DNA from: Limonium bicolor | Lineage: Eukaryota; Streptophyta; Magnoliopsida; Caryophyllales; Plumbaginaceae | Direction: 5' to 3' | Length of the DNA: 64,000 nucleotides | Assembly (NCBI GenBank): GCA_023374045.1 | Contig: CM041776.1 | Location: 473,979,375 to 474,043,374, forward strand | In this document: positions 44,388 through 54,380 of the stretch, piece by piece | How positions within the stretch are numbered: position 1 is the stretch's first letter | How the letters are laid out: each line of letters starts with the position of its first letter | Made by a program: the position numbers and the translations under genes | The notes under the pieces: generated by a model | The model's input: the letters and a program-made list of their open reading frames with translations, nothing else | Told to the model about the DNA's origin: nothing | Database searches by the model: none

Positions 44388-45294
44388 ATAAATAATTTGG
44401 AAATTTGAAAGTAAACAAATATTAACAGCATAACAATTAATATTTAATATTAAACAGAGTAATAATAACATAATAATTAATAAACCATAACAGCATGAAA
44501 TTAATAAAAATTAATAAACACAAAAAAACAACAGAAGAATTAATAAACACAAAAAAAAAATATCAAACAGAGCATTAATATTTGACATAAACAACTTAGT
44601 AATTTAACAAAAATAGAAAATAAGTAGAACAAATAATATAAACAAAAATTAAAATAAAATAAACAACATAAATTCTGTCGAAAATTCGACAGAACCTCCC
44701 CTAAAATTCTTCGATTCTCCACAATTAATTCAGTCAAAATCTAGCTAATTCAACACCATTATCACACAAATCCACATATATCATCCTATAATCATAAATA
44801 ATTCTCTTAATAACAACAAGGCATTAACAAAATTGGAAAATGCAATTTTTAACAATGTACTCTCGTAACTCGCATATACCCAAATTTGGAATTCATCCAA
44901 AACATCAAAATTAAGCATAATCAGTGTAGATTTAATCTTGTGCATGTATAATATGATAATAGAAGAAGAATTTGTGGACAAAATCGCAAATTAAGCTCGA
45001 ATTTTCGAAACGGTCGACCTAGGTTTTCGAAAATTCAGTTCCTAATTTCTCCTAGTGTAGTTCATCATTTGTAGATTTGAAGCTATAGAAACGTAGAGAA
45101 CGGAAAAACGAAGATTTTGGTACTAACCTTGCGTGATTCGGTGGAGAATTGAATAATCTGGAGCAATTGAGGGGGAGGGCTGGTCGCGCGCTTCGTCTTC
45201 TCTCCGTCGTCGATTCCGAGCAATTTGAGAGTGTTTGGGAAGAACAGACTGAAACCGAAACGCAGCGCTTTATTTTTTTTCTGAATCGAGTGAC
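44388..45294 (-). other. Leader between internal hairpin array and Athila-2 ORF
   Basis: AT-rich near the ORF. Two strong palindromes: TTCTGTCGAA/TTCGACAGAA at 44673-44694, and GAATTTTCGAAA facing TTTTCGAAAATTC around 44998-45035. A good splice donor CGCAAG/GTTAGTA lies near 45130, so an intron could run from there towards the ORF; I could not fix an acceptor. A TATA-like AAATAAAG (45275-45268) starts this stretch. Confidence 0.45.
45268..45275 (-). promoter_or_regulatory. TATA-like box after internal array, Athila-2 (candidate)
   Basis: AAATAAAG lies 20 bases after the last base of the internal hairpin array on the element's strand. It mirrors the Athila-1 layout (array, AAATAAAA, leader, same ORF). 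Confidence 0.25.
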
Positions 45295-45519
45295 GTCCGT
45301 TTGGACGTCCGCGTGGAGTGAGGCGGACACGGGTGTGGCGTCCGCGTGGACGACCGCGTAGAGCTAGGCGGACAGGGGTGCGGAGCGGTCTCAGTGGCGT
45401 CCGCTTGGACGTCCACGTAGACTGGGGCGGACAGGTGGAGTTGGCTTACCTCACAGGCGTCCGCTTGGTCGACGTCCGCTTGGAATTGGGCGGTTGGCTG
45501 GGCGGCAGGCTAGGCGGAC
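45295..45519. repeat. GTCCGC/GGCGGAC hairpin array, internal copy of Athila-2
   Basis: 34-bp units at 45295-45328, 45340-45373 and 45399-45432, and a longer one at 45459-45519. Each begins GTCCG and ends GGCGGAC. Inside units the word GGACGTCC or GGACGACC recurs. The arm family is the same as in this element's LTRs and different from that of Athila-1. Confidence 0.88.
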
Positions 45520-45589
45520 CGGTGTCTGCTTCACTTTTTTTTTTTTGATTTTGATTATACGTATCAAACAACAAAATAAAAATGTCATT

Positions 45590-45790
45590 AAATTATAAAT
45601 TAGTAGTTAGATGACATAAAATTATAAGTTAGTAGTTAGATGACATAAAATTAAAAGTTAGAAGTTAATTTACATAAAATTAAATGTAAGTAATTAGTTG
45701 ACAGAATATTAAACGTTAGGAATTAGTGTACATAAAATTGAAATGTTAGAAGTTAGAATTAGATGTTAGGAGTTAGATTAAACAACAAAT
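45590..45790. repeat. 33-bp AT-rich tandem repeat in Athila-2 leader
   Basis: Copies of TTAGTAGTTAGATGACATAA-like sequence at a period of about 33 bp between the primer site and the hairpin array, decaying towards the primer side. No coding content. Confidence 0.75.
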
Positions 45791-45930
45791 ATGATAATAT
45801 AAACAAAATATAGTAGATAATTAATAATAACAATAAACAAAATATTATAGACATATATTAACAGAATAAAAAGTACAAAATTTATATTAAACAGGTGAAT
45901 AATCCGGGGCTTAGGAACTAGAATATATCT

Positions 45931-45950
45931 AGTCCCCGGCAACGGCGCCA
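45931..45950 (-). promoter_or_regulatory. Athila-2 primer binding site (tRNA-Asp type)
   Basis: TGGCGCCGTTGCCGGGGACT on the minus strand, three bases from the LTR end. This is the characteristic Athila primer site for minus-strand cDNA synthesis. Confidence 0.92.
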
Positions 45951-46893
45951 TTTTGCAGAATGTTTATATCTGAGTGGTTAGAACTGGTGTAATTAACATA
46001 AAAGAAAAGAAATTTAAACTCAAAATAAACGTCGGGCTGCAAAAAAATCCCGGTCGTGGTATAGTAAAAATGTAAGCGACTGGATATCGAACCGTGGGAC
46101 TAATGTGCATATTATAGTACCTAAGCGTGTCACAAAAAGGGGGGATTAATTGACTTGTTTTTATATAAATAAAAAGGGAAGATAAAATTAACTAAGTAAG
46201 CAGATAAACTAAATGGGACTCTGGTTCTCGTTAATATAATAGCTCTTTCATGCTAGGTCTACTGGTTAAATTATAATTGTTTGGCAAAATTCCTCTTATT
46301 ATCTTAAGGACTAAATCATAGACTCATAAGAACTCGTTTACCAGAAAATGCAAGGTTCTAATCAAGGTTCAAGCATAACACATGTAAACGGACGGTTTAG
46401 ATATGAGAAATTATATTTGCATCTGAAAATACCAACTTATTAAATCATAATAAGCTTTCTCCAGATTTACAGCTTAATTAACCTGTCTATTTATCACCGG
46501 TCTGATTAAAATAGACTGGTAAAGCATTTTAATAAATTCATGAGGTTTATTAAAAAGATGCGAGATAACCTTTAAGCGTAACAAACTTCATTAAAATTAA
46601 AACCAGTAAAACATATTGCATAATTAATACAGATACATAATAATTATTCCCAGAGTATACGTAAACTAGCCTAACATATTAAATAGAGATCTGCTATTTA
46701 AATACGTGGGACTAGAGGTGAGACTAATGAAATTAAAAGAAAACAAATGAAGAAGCGGAAGATTAGAAATAGAATGAATGAGTGAGTGAAAGTGTAGTGG
46801 TACGAAGATGGATTGATGGGGTGAATTGGAACTCCAGAAGGAACCACGGAAGGAACCTCCGGAAGGACACTGGAGAAGACGAATGGAGCGTGG

Positions 46894-46901
46894 TATTTAT
46901 A
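46894..46901 (-). promoter_or_regulatory. Athila-2 5' LTR TATA box
   Basis: CTATAAATACCACGC context on the minus strand, with the hairpin array about 180-440 bp upstream of it. The same layout is seen in Athila-1. Confidence 0.65.
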
Positions 46902-47079
46902 GAGGAAGGAAAGGTAAGAAGAGGGAACACCGCGTGAGTGTTTTAAGGCAGCGCCTGATATGTTAAATGTAGTAGATGGATATGTTGCAGGCGCGCCGAA
47001 AGGAAGAAGCAAGTTGGAGAAGACAGTCGGCGAAGAAGATAACCCGTTGCGTAAATTTCCAGATCTGGACATTTACACG

Positions 47080-47333
47080 CGTCCGTGTAGATGTCCGCCT
47101 TAAATGGGGCGGTTCGTCATGCGGTGGCTCAGTTTGTCCGCGTTGACGTCTGCATTGTTCATGCGAACAAGACTACACATGCGCGCGCGGTCCTCTATCT
47201 CACGTCCGCCTAGTATGGAGCGGACACAGGCACGGTCTCCTCTCAGTGTTGTCCGCCTTATGAGACGCGGACGCAGGGGCGGTCACCACAGAGTTGTCCG
47301 CCTAATCCCAGGCGGTTGCAGGGGCGGACACAC
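47080..47333. repeat. GTCCGC/GGCGGAC hairpin array in Athila-2 5' LTR
   Basis: Near copy of the array in the 3' LTR (41184-41434), with small differences such as GTCCGTGTAGATG for GTCCGCGTAGATG in the first unit and CCGCGTTGACG for CCGCGTAGACG in the second. Confidence 0.88.
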
Positions 47334-47550
47334 CACTGCGCGTGCTTCACGCGTGACCTTGTTTAATCCCTATAAATATATGTGTTTATTTGGCATTTTT
47401 CCTACATTTTAACACATATAATACATCAGTTAATATAACAACATAATTATAGGAAAAACCCAAGATAAGTGAGAAACATTACTAAAAATGCTGCAAATTA
47501 TAAGCTGATTAAACCTTAATAAGTCTATATGTTTTGCACTTATCAACGGG

Positions 47551-48300
47551 TCGGGTCAAAGTTAGGCTGGTCAAAGCTGGGTTGGTCAAAGTTGGACCGA
47601 GTCAAGGTCAAAGTTCAGTCAAGTCAAACTTGGGGTCAAGTCAAAGTTTCAGGTCATAGTCAAAGTTTCGTTCAAGGCAAATTGGGCCTTCTTGGGGTTT
47701 CGGGCCGAATGGGCATGGTTTGGGCTTTTGGACTGAATGGGCCTTGTTTATGCTTTTGGGCTGAATGGGCCTTGTTTAGGCTTGAAATGGATTTGGGTTG
47801 AATTGGGCTTGGGTCCAAAATGGGTTTGGTTTGAATTGGGCTTGGGTCTGAAATGGGTTTGGGTCTGAAATGGGTTTGGGCCCAAAATGGGTTTGGGTTG
47901 AATTGGGCTTGGGTCTGAAATGAAATGAAATAAAATGGGTTGAATTGGATTTGAATCAGGTTTGAATTGAAATGAATTGGGTTGAATTCGATTTGAATCG
48001 GGTTTGAATTGAATTGATTTTGAATTGAAATAAATTGGACTGAATTTGATTTGAATCTGGTTTTAATTGAAATGGGTTGGGCTGGGTTAAATTGAATTGG
48101 AATGGGTTGAATTGAATCAAAATGAATTGAAGTAGAATGAATTGAATTAGAACTGAAATGGGCTGAAATTGAATTCAATTGAGTTGAATTGGGCCGAAAC
48201 TGAGTTGAATTGGAGTGAATTTAATTGAATTTGAATTAGGCTTGAATTGAATTGGGCTTGAATTGATTTGAGATGAATTGAGTTTGGATTAAGTTTTGGG
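47551..48300. repeat. GGTCAAAG and GAATTGGGCTTGGG low-complexity tract, right piece
   Basis: Starts with a tandem of GGTCAAAGTT words (47555-47675), then TGAATTGGGC/TGGGTTTGGG repeats and GAATTGAATT repeats. Continuous with 39720-40043 before the Athila-2 insertion. Its long minus-strand open frame (47672-48178) is compositional (Asn, Ile, Gln, Phe). Confidence 0.8.
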
Positions 48301-51300
48301 CCAGATTTGAATTTGGTGCGATTGGGCTTTTGGGCCATATTTGAATTTTGGGCTAATTGGCCCTTTTGGGCCAGGTCGACAATTATCGTTGAGCCAAGGA
48401 AGGGTATTGGGCCAAGTTTTATAGAATGGGCTGTTTTCGGACTTGAGACTTTGGAAATGAATTGCTCTTCACTTTTTTTTTATATACATAATTTTAGATG
48501 TGTGTTTTAAGGTTTAGGGTGTCACCTTGACGAAGAAGGACATATGACCCACTAAGTGCCAAGGGACTCCCACTATCCTAATGGCTTGGACCTAAGGGCA
48601 TAACTAGGGCTTAGATAGTAAAGTTTTGTACAATGAAATGGAACGAATTTTGCAATGAGGCTGGATATACAATATATACACATATAACACAGAGACAATC
48701 ATATCAAAATCACTGAAGACACGACGATTGATCAGATCAAATAATAATAACAACCGACTGAATAAACAAATATATTCACAGTTATTTCAAGTGATGTATA
48801 CATGGGATGAAAATTTGAAAGCTATCTAGATGACAAATCATAATTATTCAAATCTAAAACTCTCACAAAGTATAATGTATGGGTTACTAATCAATTATTA
48901 GTCTTATGCTATTTATTATCTCTCAATAGTCCATCAAAGGTTGCAAGCAAGAGAATAATGTAAAGGTCCTGGGAAGAAGTCATAAGAATGAGAACTGATA
49001 CAAATACAAATAAGAACTTCAAATCTAAAGCTGCTATGGGGGGTCGCATTGACGCCGCCACACTTGAGCTGATGGGGTCAGAAAAAAGCGCACCGACCAT
49101 TTTCTGAAGACTGGGGAAATACCCAAGTAGTTCGAGCCAAAATGCTTCTTTCCTAGTCTTAGCTGTTTCCAGTTCCTCACTCCACAATGTACATGTCATA
49201 GAACAAAGACAAAGATACACGAGATAAGTTAGTAATGAAATGTAAGAGGATTGGGGTGTGTGCAATGGGATCATATGGCCCCTCTCAATGGGAGGAAAGG
49301 GGGCAATTTAATCATCTCCCAAACCCCAACCGAGAACATAGAAAAGAGATTCAAACTGCCAACAAATGCTAAGGATTGTAAGATAAATCAAGCATTGTGG
49401 TTGCTATCATCTTAGATCATGACTCAAACAAAGTGTAGTATCAAAGATAGGGGTTGTGAGTCATGTGGGATCATACCTAGAAGGGTTTATATCACTTCCC
49501 TCTAAGATGAAAGATTAATAAGTTACCATCCAACCGATGAGTGATTTGTCTTAACAATTATAGCATGGGGGCAACTATAACTCAATTCATGCTCTTATCT
49601 AAGCGCGAGGGTCAAATTACATGCTAGTATGAACTTAATTTCCAAACTAAATCGATGCGCAAGGGACAAATTCAAATTCAAAGCCGAAACAATTCAATTT
49701 CCCAAACCAAATTTAAATTGCGACAAGAGAAACCAGCAATTGCTTGTGATAAGAAAGCTGACCATTAGGGTTTTCAAACCCATGAAGTGGTACCAGGCCC
49801 AAAGCGCCATCACAGGGTCAAGTCTCAAAGCCCAAAGTCAATTCCAAGCCAAACAAGCCCACACGTACAAGCCTTTGTCAATTCAAAGTTCACCAGGTTG
49901 GACGGTTCACCAAGGCCCAACGTACAGGTTCAATCCAATCATGCCACCATGAGCCCGAATCGCAATATAGGGAGCACCACCAAGGATGCATAAACGGGCC
50001 CACAACTGACCGCCCCAAATCAGATCAGCGCACAACAAGCTTTACTCTGCTCAAAGATGAATCGGTAAACATATGCACAGACAGACAGGGACCTCGAGCA
50101 CCCAAAGGCCGGAAAAGGGGTGAGGGCCCAAAGTTCATCATATCAGTACATTAAAACCAACAACAGTGCTAAACTCAAAACCCAAAACAAAACAGGCTGC
50201 GTAACAATAAATACATCAAGTGGAATTTTCAAACCCGAAGGAGCCATGGTCAGCTGGAGATTAGAAGCTGAGTCTAGCAATGAAGTCATAGATCTGCTCT
50301 GAGTCATTGGTCGTTAATTCAATCTCGGTTCGAAGTGAGAGTACCTCAGTCAAGTATATGGGCAACGGCAATTAGCATATGAAACAATATGTTCACTGGG
50401 ATCAAAATGAGTACCGAGACATGACAAAATGCGCAACAGGCAGCGAGAAATCTCGCTGGAGCTAATCGATCAGCAAAACAGTCATCTAGCGCTGGGGAGA
50501 TTTAAATCCAAAACCCAGAACGCTCCAGAGAAGCAAATAAACAGTAAGAACATTATTATGCAATCGAAATAAACATATGAACATAGACCAAACCAATCGA
50601 CAAGGATAGAAGCTGTGGAGAAGTAGGTCGACGGCGATAACAACATCTTAAAGGCCGGTAAAATAGCATGTCATCGCTTCGATCGAACAGGGCACCTCAT
50701 CAAAATCGCAGATGGAGGAGCAAAACATCAGAGAAACACTAAAGGAAATCGTAACAAGAGGAAGAGGGGAAGAGATTTCCTCTCTTTTCTTAAAAATCCT
50801 TTCACAGGGAAGAACATCGCGACCAGGAGTGAGCCACCAGAAAGTGCAAGCCAAATTCGCGAAAGGGGTAGTGGTGTCGGATACCCCTGTTTCAAAATAT
50901 GAGATTGGTTGAGAGCTAGAGGTCGCCACTGCTCAAGAGATCACAGGAAGGGCGAATGCGAGACCGAAGAAGATCGGTCGAGGAGATTGGTGGCGGTGAT
51001 TTTGCTGCTAGATTAGGTCGATTTTCAGACATCGAGCACCAAACAGCTGAAGTTTGCTGGTATTTTTTTTGAAGATGAAGAACCGATGAAGGAGGATGGG
51101 TGAAGGCGATGGGAGGTTTCATTCGTAGAAGAACGACAGAGGAGAAGTGGAGGCGCTGGGTTTTAGAAGAGAATGGAGGCGCTGGGTTTTTCGGAAGAGA
51201 ATGGAGGCGGGTCTCGGCGAATGGGAGATAGAAGAAGATGGATATAGGGATGATTGAGAGTGAAGACGGGAGGTGGCGGCTGTTATTCCCGAAGAAATTT

Positions 51301-51920
51301 TTCATTGAAGTCCATGAGGAAGAAGAAAAATCGAGCCCTGAGTGGGAGAAGGAGACCACCGTTCAGTAAAGAATCACTAAGGTTTTCTTGTCATGAGAGG
51401 GTGGGTTCTAGGGTTTATGAGTGGGCTTTGTGTTTTTGTTTGGGCTTAGTAGGTCCAATACTAGGTGCTGGAATGGGTTTAAGGGCCTGGGCTAGGATGG
51501 AGTTCAACTAAGTGTGGATTGGGTTCGTAAGATGAAAATAAAAGTGTCTAAATAGAAGTGAACTGAAATGATAATAAAAATACCAATGTTAATAGTAGAA
51601 TAAAATAAAATAAAATATAAAAAAAGGTGTATAGGTGAATAAAAATAAAATAAATAAAATAATAAATAGAATATAAACAAAACAATATAAGATAGTAAAA
51701 TAGGTGAATAAACAAAAAGGGACGACCTTGAAACTGGACTGTCGATGGAAATTCATTTTCGAAGAGTTGTGTTTTGTTTTTTTTTAAATGCTTTGAAAAA
51801 GATTATAAAATGATGGTTTCCTTTTAGCACGCACGCTAATATGTTTTGAAAAAGAAAGGCGACGACCCCTCTTATTATTTCCAAATTTGCTTTGTGGGGT
51901 GAGAATTTTTGGTGTCTACA
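48301..51920 (-). other. Right part of the 13.3 kb insertion
   Basis: No transposon protein seen. 50640-51360 has long open frames on both strands with Ser/Pro/Arg-rich products and the word GGAGGCGCTGGGTTTT repeated (51148-51208); it looks like a purine-rich LTR leader region and not a gene. 51540-51720 is an ATAAAATAAA-rich tract. The end, read on the minus strand, is TGTAGACACCAAAAATTC. Confidence 0.45.
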
Positions 51921-51925
51921 CCCTC

Positions 51926-52702
51926 CCCACCCCCTATAAGACTGGTATACAATCACATTTCCCAGCCTACGAGATTGTTTATCTGGCACAACATCTGCTG
52001 GAAAACCTGGTCTATCCCCAAAGCTAAGTTTATCTTATGGGTGGCTTGTAGATGTAGACTAAAAACTTGAGATAAGCTCCAATCTTGGGGCATTTGTCTT
52101 ACTAACAGGTGCTGACTCTATGAGCACGCTCAAGAGACTAGCCACCATCTTTTTTTCCAATACAGGTTCTCTAACATGGTTTAATCGAGCATTTGTGATT
52201 GGTTGGGGATTCCTACAAATAGGACTACCCTCTATAGTTGTTCCCATTGGATCTCCCAATACTGCAAGCGGAATCGCCCGATACACCTGGTGAAGAGAGC
52301 TGCCATTGCCAACATGGTCTATTACCTGTGGATCGAGAGATGCAGAAGAGCCATGGCCAACCAATCAAGGGACCCCACACTCATTGTTGCGGACATCAAA
52401 TATGTGACTAAATCTATTATCTGGAAGAAGATGGGCCACTCCAGCAAAGACTCCTACTGGCTGGATAGGGTGATTTGCTCTTAGTATCCTATGTTTTGAG
52501 GGATAATTTTGGCTTCCTTCCCCTCCTTTGCTCTTATCGTTGGCTCCACACTTGTATATGTTAGTGAGGGTTTTTGTATATCCCCCATCCCCTGCCCTAT
52601 TTGTATATCATTCGGAGTCTGATATATAGGCCCCCTATATATCAATTTTGTAAAACACCTCTTATATCTCTATATATCATTACCTTTTACAGAAAAAAAT
52701 AT
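51926..52702 (+). pseudogene. LINE-C ORF2 end (zf-RVT) and 3' tail
   Basis: Continues the LINE split at 38650. Words WSIPKAKFILW, WGICLTNRC, LVKRAAIANMVYYLWIERC and YWLDRVICS align one to one with LINE-B's tail and end at TAG 52482-52484. A TGA replaces the Trp after TNRC. The 3' tail carries the 10-bp hairpin (52621-52643) and ends in a short A run at about 52693-52699. Confidence 0.9.
52621..52643 (+). promoter_or_regulatory. LINE-C 3' untranslated hairpin
   Basis: Perfect 10-bp stem GATATATAGG/CCTATATATC with loop CCC. Same stem and loop length and same place as in LINE-B (26370-26392). Pairs 5 and 10 differ between the copies, and both changes are compensated. Confidence 0.8.
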
Positions 52703-53760
52703 AAGATTCATATTTCTTGAACATTTGATTAACTTTTCTTCAACGAAATATTCACTTTTAAATAAATGAAAGGTTCATATTGTTCTCACATAAGTTTGTG
52801 GTAAGATTCACTTTACTTAAACATTTGATTCACTCTTTTTAAACAAAAGATTCACTTTTCTTAAATGAAGGAGTCATATTGTTCTCGCATAACTTTGTGG
52901 TAAAATTAATTTTTCTTAAACATAAGATTCACTTTTCTTAAATAAAAGATTCACTTTACTTAAACATGTGATTCACTTGTTTTTTAAACGAAATATTCAC
53001 TTTTCAATAAACCCTTAACCACAAACCCTAAAAAACTGTCGAGTAAGTGTCGGCAATATAAAGTATAGAACAATTTCAAAAAAGATTACCCTACACTACC
53101 CAACCTAAAAACCACCCTAGGAAAGCTAAAATTGTTGAAGGCATTTTTAGGGTTTGTAGTGCAGTGTTTAGGTTCAATTTGTAACAACCTTTGATTCACT
53201 TTTCTTTAACCTCTTATTCACTTTAGTTAAACAATCTCTGTTTACGAAATTCTCTTTCCTTAAACCTTTGATTTACTTATTAAAAAACATCTTATTCACA
53301 TTTTAACAACCTTTTATTCACTTTTCTTAAACTTAAGTTTCAGTTATGGAGCTAACACCGTCAATGAAGGCTAATGTGGTTCGACTATTGACCATCACAT
53401 AATAAAAAAGATGACCCGACCCCACTCAACTTTTTGATGAATAACACTACGAAAAAGCTAGCACTGTCAAAACATCTAAAAATGTATTTTTATTTATTTT
53501 CATATGAATCTTAAAACATATGTACATAAAAAAATATAAAATTTTAAATTTGTCAAAACATATTCATGTTGGGTCTTATTTTGAAGAGCTTGAATTATGA
53601 TGAACACCGGTATAAAATTTATGTTATTTGGACTTATATCTAATAAACTACAACATTTTTAAATTTCACAAAAAGACAAAAGTAAAAAATGACAAAAATG
53701 GTGCCACCAAAGAAGGTGGCACCAGCGCTAGGGTCTAATTCGCGTACAAAAAATTCCTTC
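52703..53760. mobile_element. Fold-back element 2, remainder
   Basis: Repeats of GATTCACTTTTCTTAAAC fill 52703-53000 and 53190-53345. The centre (53020-53165) contains CCTAAAAACCACCCTAGGAA and AGGCATTTTTAGGGTTTG, matching the centre of fold-back 1 in inverted orientation. 53540-53700 matches fold-back 1's outer arm (TTGAAGAGCTTGAATT). It ends near a small stem GGTGCCACC/GGTGGCACC at 53700-53727. With LINE-C removed the element would be about 1.5 kb. No coding capacity. Confidence 0.65.
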
Positions 53761-53790
53761 CAACAAAAAATATCTTGGTTATGTTATATA

Positions 53791-54028
53791 CTCCCTCCGT
53801 CCTGAATTGACCGTCTTGTTTACTATTTGGACATGTCGTTTGACTTCAATTTTTAACATTTAAGATAAACTATTTTTAAAAATTTAAGTTTTACAAACAA
53901 TTCCTTACATGATAAATTATATATTAAAAAAATTAGTTTTATGAAATTATTTTATCTTATATGCTTAATATTGAAGTTGAAAAACATGCCATAAAGCAAC
54001 CAAGACGGTCAATTCAGGATGGGGGGAG
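53791..54028. mobile_element. Stowaway-like MITE, second copy
   Basis: 238 bp, ends CTCCCTCCGTCCTG and GGATGGGGGGAG, TA on both sides (53789-53790, 54029-54030). Its AT-rich interior (ATTGAAGT, TTTATCTTATATG) matches the MITE at 6567-6806. Confidence 0.88.
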
Positions 54029-54030
54029 TA

Positions 54031-54380
54031 TTATTTTACAATTTAGGATTGCTATGAGAGCCTAAGACTTTGTTTGACTCGACATATGTAATTGTTTTTA
54101 TTGTTTTATTTGTGGTGGTATATTATTGAAGAAGAATGTAGGACCCACATGGGACTCATGTGGAACCCATGCATAGACCACCTCTTTATATTATAAATAT
54201 GCCATCAAATATGCCACAAAAATACCAAAGCAAACAAAGCCTAAACGATAGTTGCTGGCAAAAAAAGGTAGAAGTTCTCTCTAGTTGTTGAAACGGTGGG
54301 TTTTGATGAGATGATAATTCGAACTTCTTTCTATACAATAACATTATTGGTTAAATTGAAACTCTGGCGGTCTATTTGGT
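54031..54380. other. AT-rich spacer, nothing recognised
   Basis: Unique-looking sequence between the MITE and the LINE tail. No ORF or repeat that I can support. Confidence 0.4.

Larger units (their letters stand above)
40049..47545 (-). mobile_element. Non-autonomous Athila derivative with one intact ORF, Athila-2
   Basis: Minus-strand element with LTRs at 47545-45954 (5') and 41650-40049 (3'), flanked by ACGGG (40044-40048 and 47546-47550). The Asp-tRNA-type primer site TGGCGCCGTTGCCGGGGACT lies at 45950-45931, three bases inside the 5' LTR. The polypurine tract is at 41665-41651. The 4.3 kb internal region holds no gag, protease, reverse transcriptase or integrase, only the plant-transposon-protein ORF. 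LTRs differ at few sites by eye, so the insertion looks young. It would need proteins from a full element to move. Confidence 0.95.
45954..47545 (-). repeat. Athila-2 5' LTR
   Basis: 1592 bp, close to the 3' LTR copy. Differences are scattered substitutions and small indels, for example near 46040-46060. TATA box TATAAATA at 46901-46894. Confidence 0.95.
38651..51920 (-). mobile_element. 13.3 kb LTR-type insertion in LINE-C, probable giant solo LTR
   Basis: Begins TGTGGAGGGTG at 38651, ends GGTGTCTACA at 51920, and is flanked by CCCTC (38646-38650 and 51921-51925). With the nested 7.5 kb Athila derivative and one copy of its duplication removed, about 5.8 kb remains. I find no gag-pol, primer site or second internal LTR copy, so I read it as a solo LTR or a non-coding LTR derivative, possibly of the Tat/Ogre group, whose LTRs can be this long. 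The minus-strand start TGTAGACACCAAAAATTCTC is typical of such LTRs, hence the strand given. Contents: an 18-bp tandem repeat, long AATTGAATT low-complexity tracts, and a leader-like region near 50600-51400. Confidence 0.7.

Noticed and set aside
47672..48338. Asn/Ile/Gln/Phe-rich open frames on the minus strand (also 39541-40003)
   Set aside because: Pure translation of GAATTGAATT low-complexity repeats.
50648..51511. Several Ser/Pro/Arg-rich open frames that could be a host gene
   Set aside because: Open on both strands, no motif, located inside the LTR-like insertion; looks like a purine-rich leader region.
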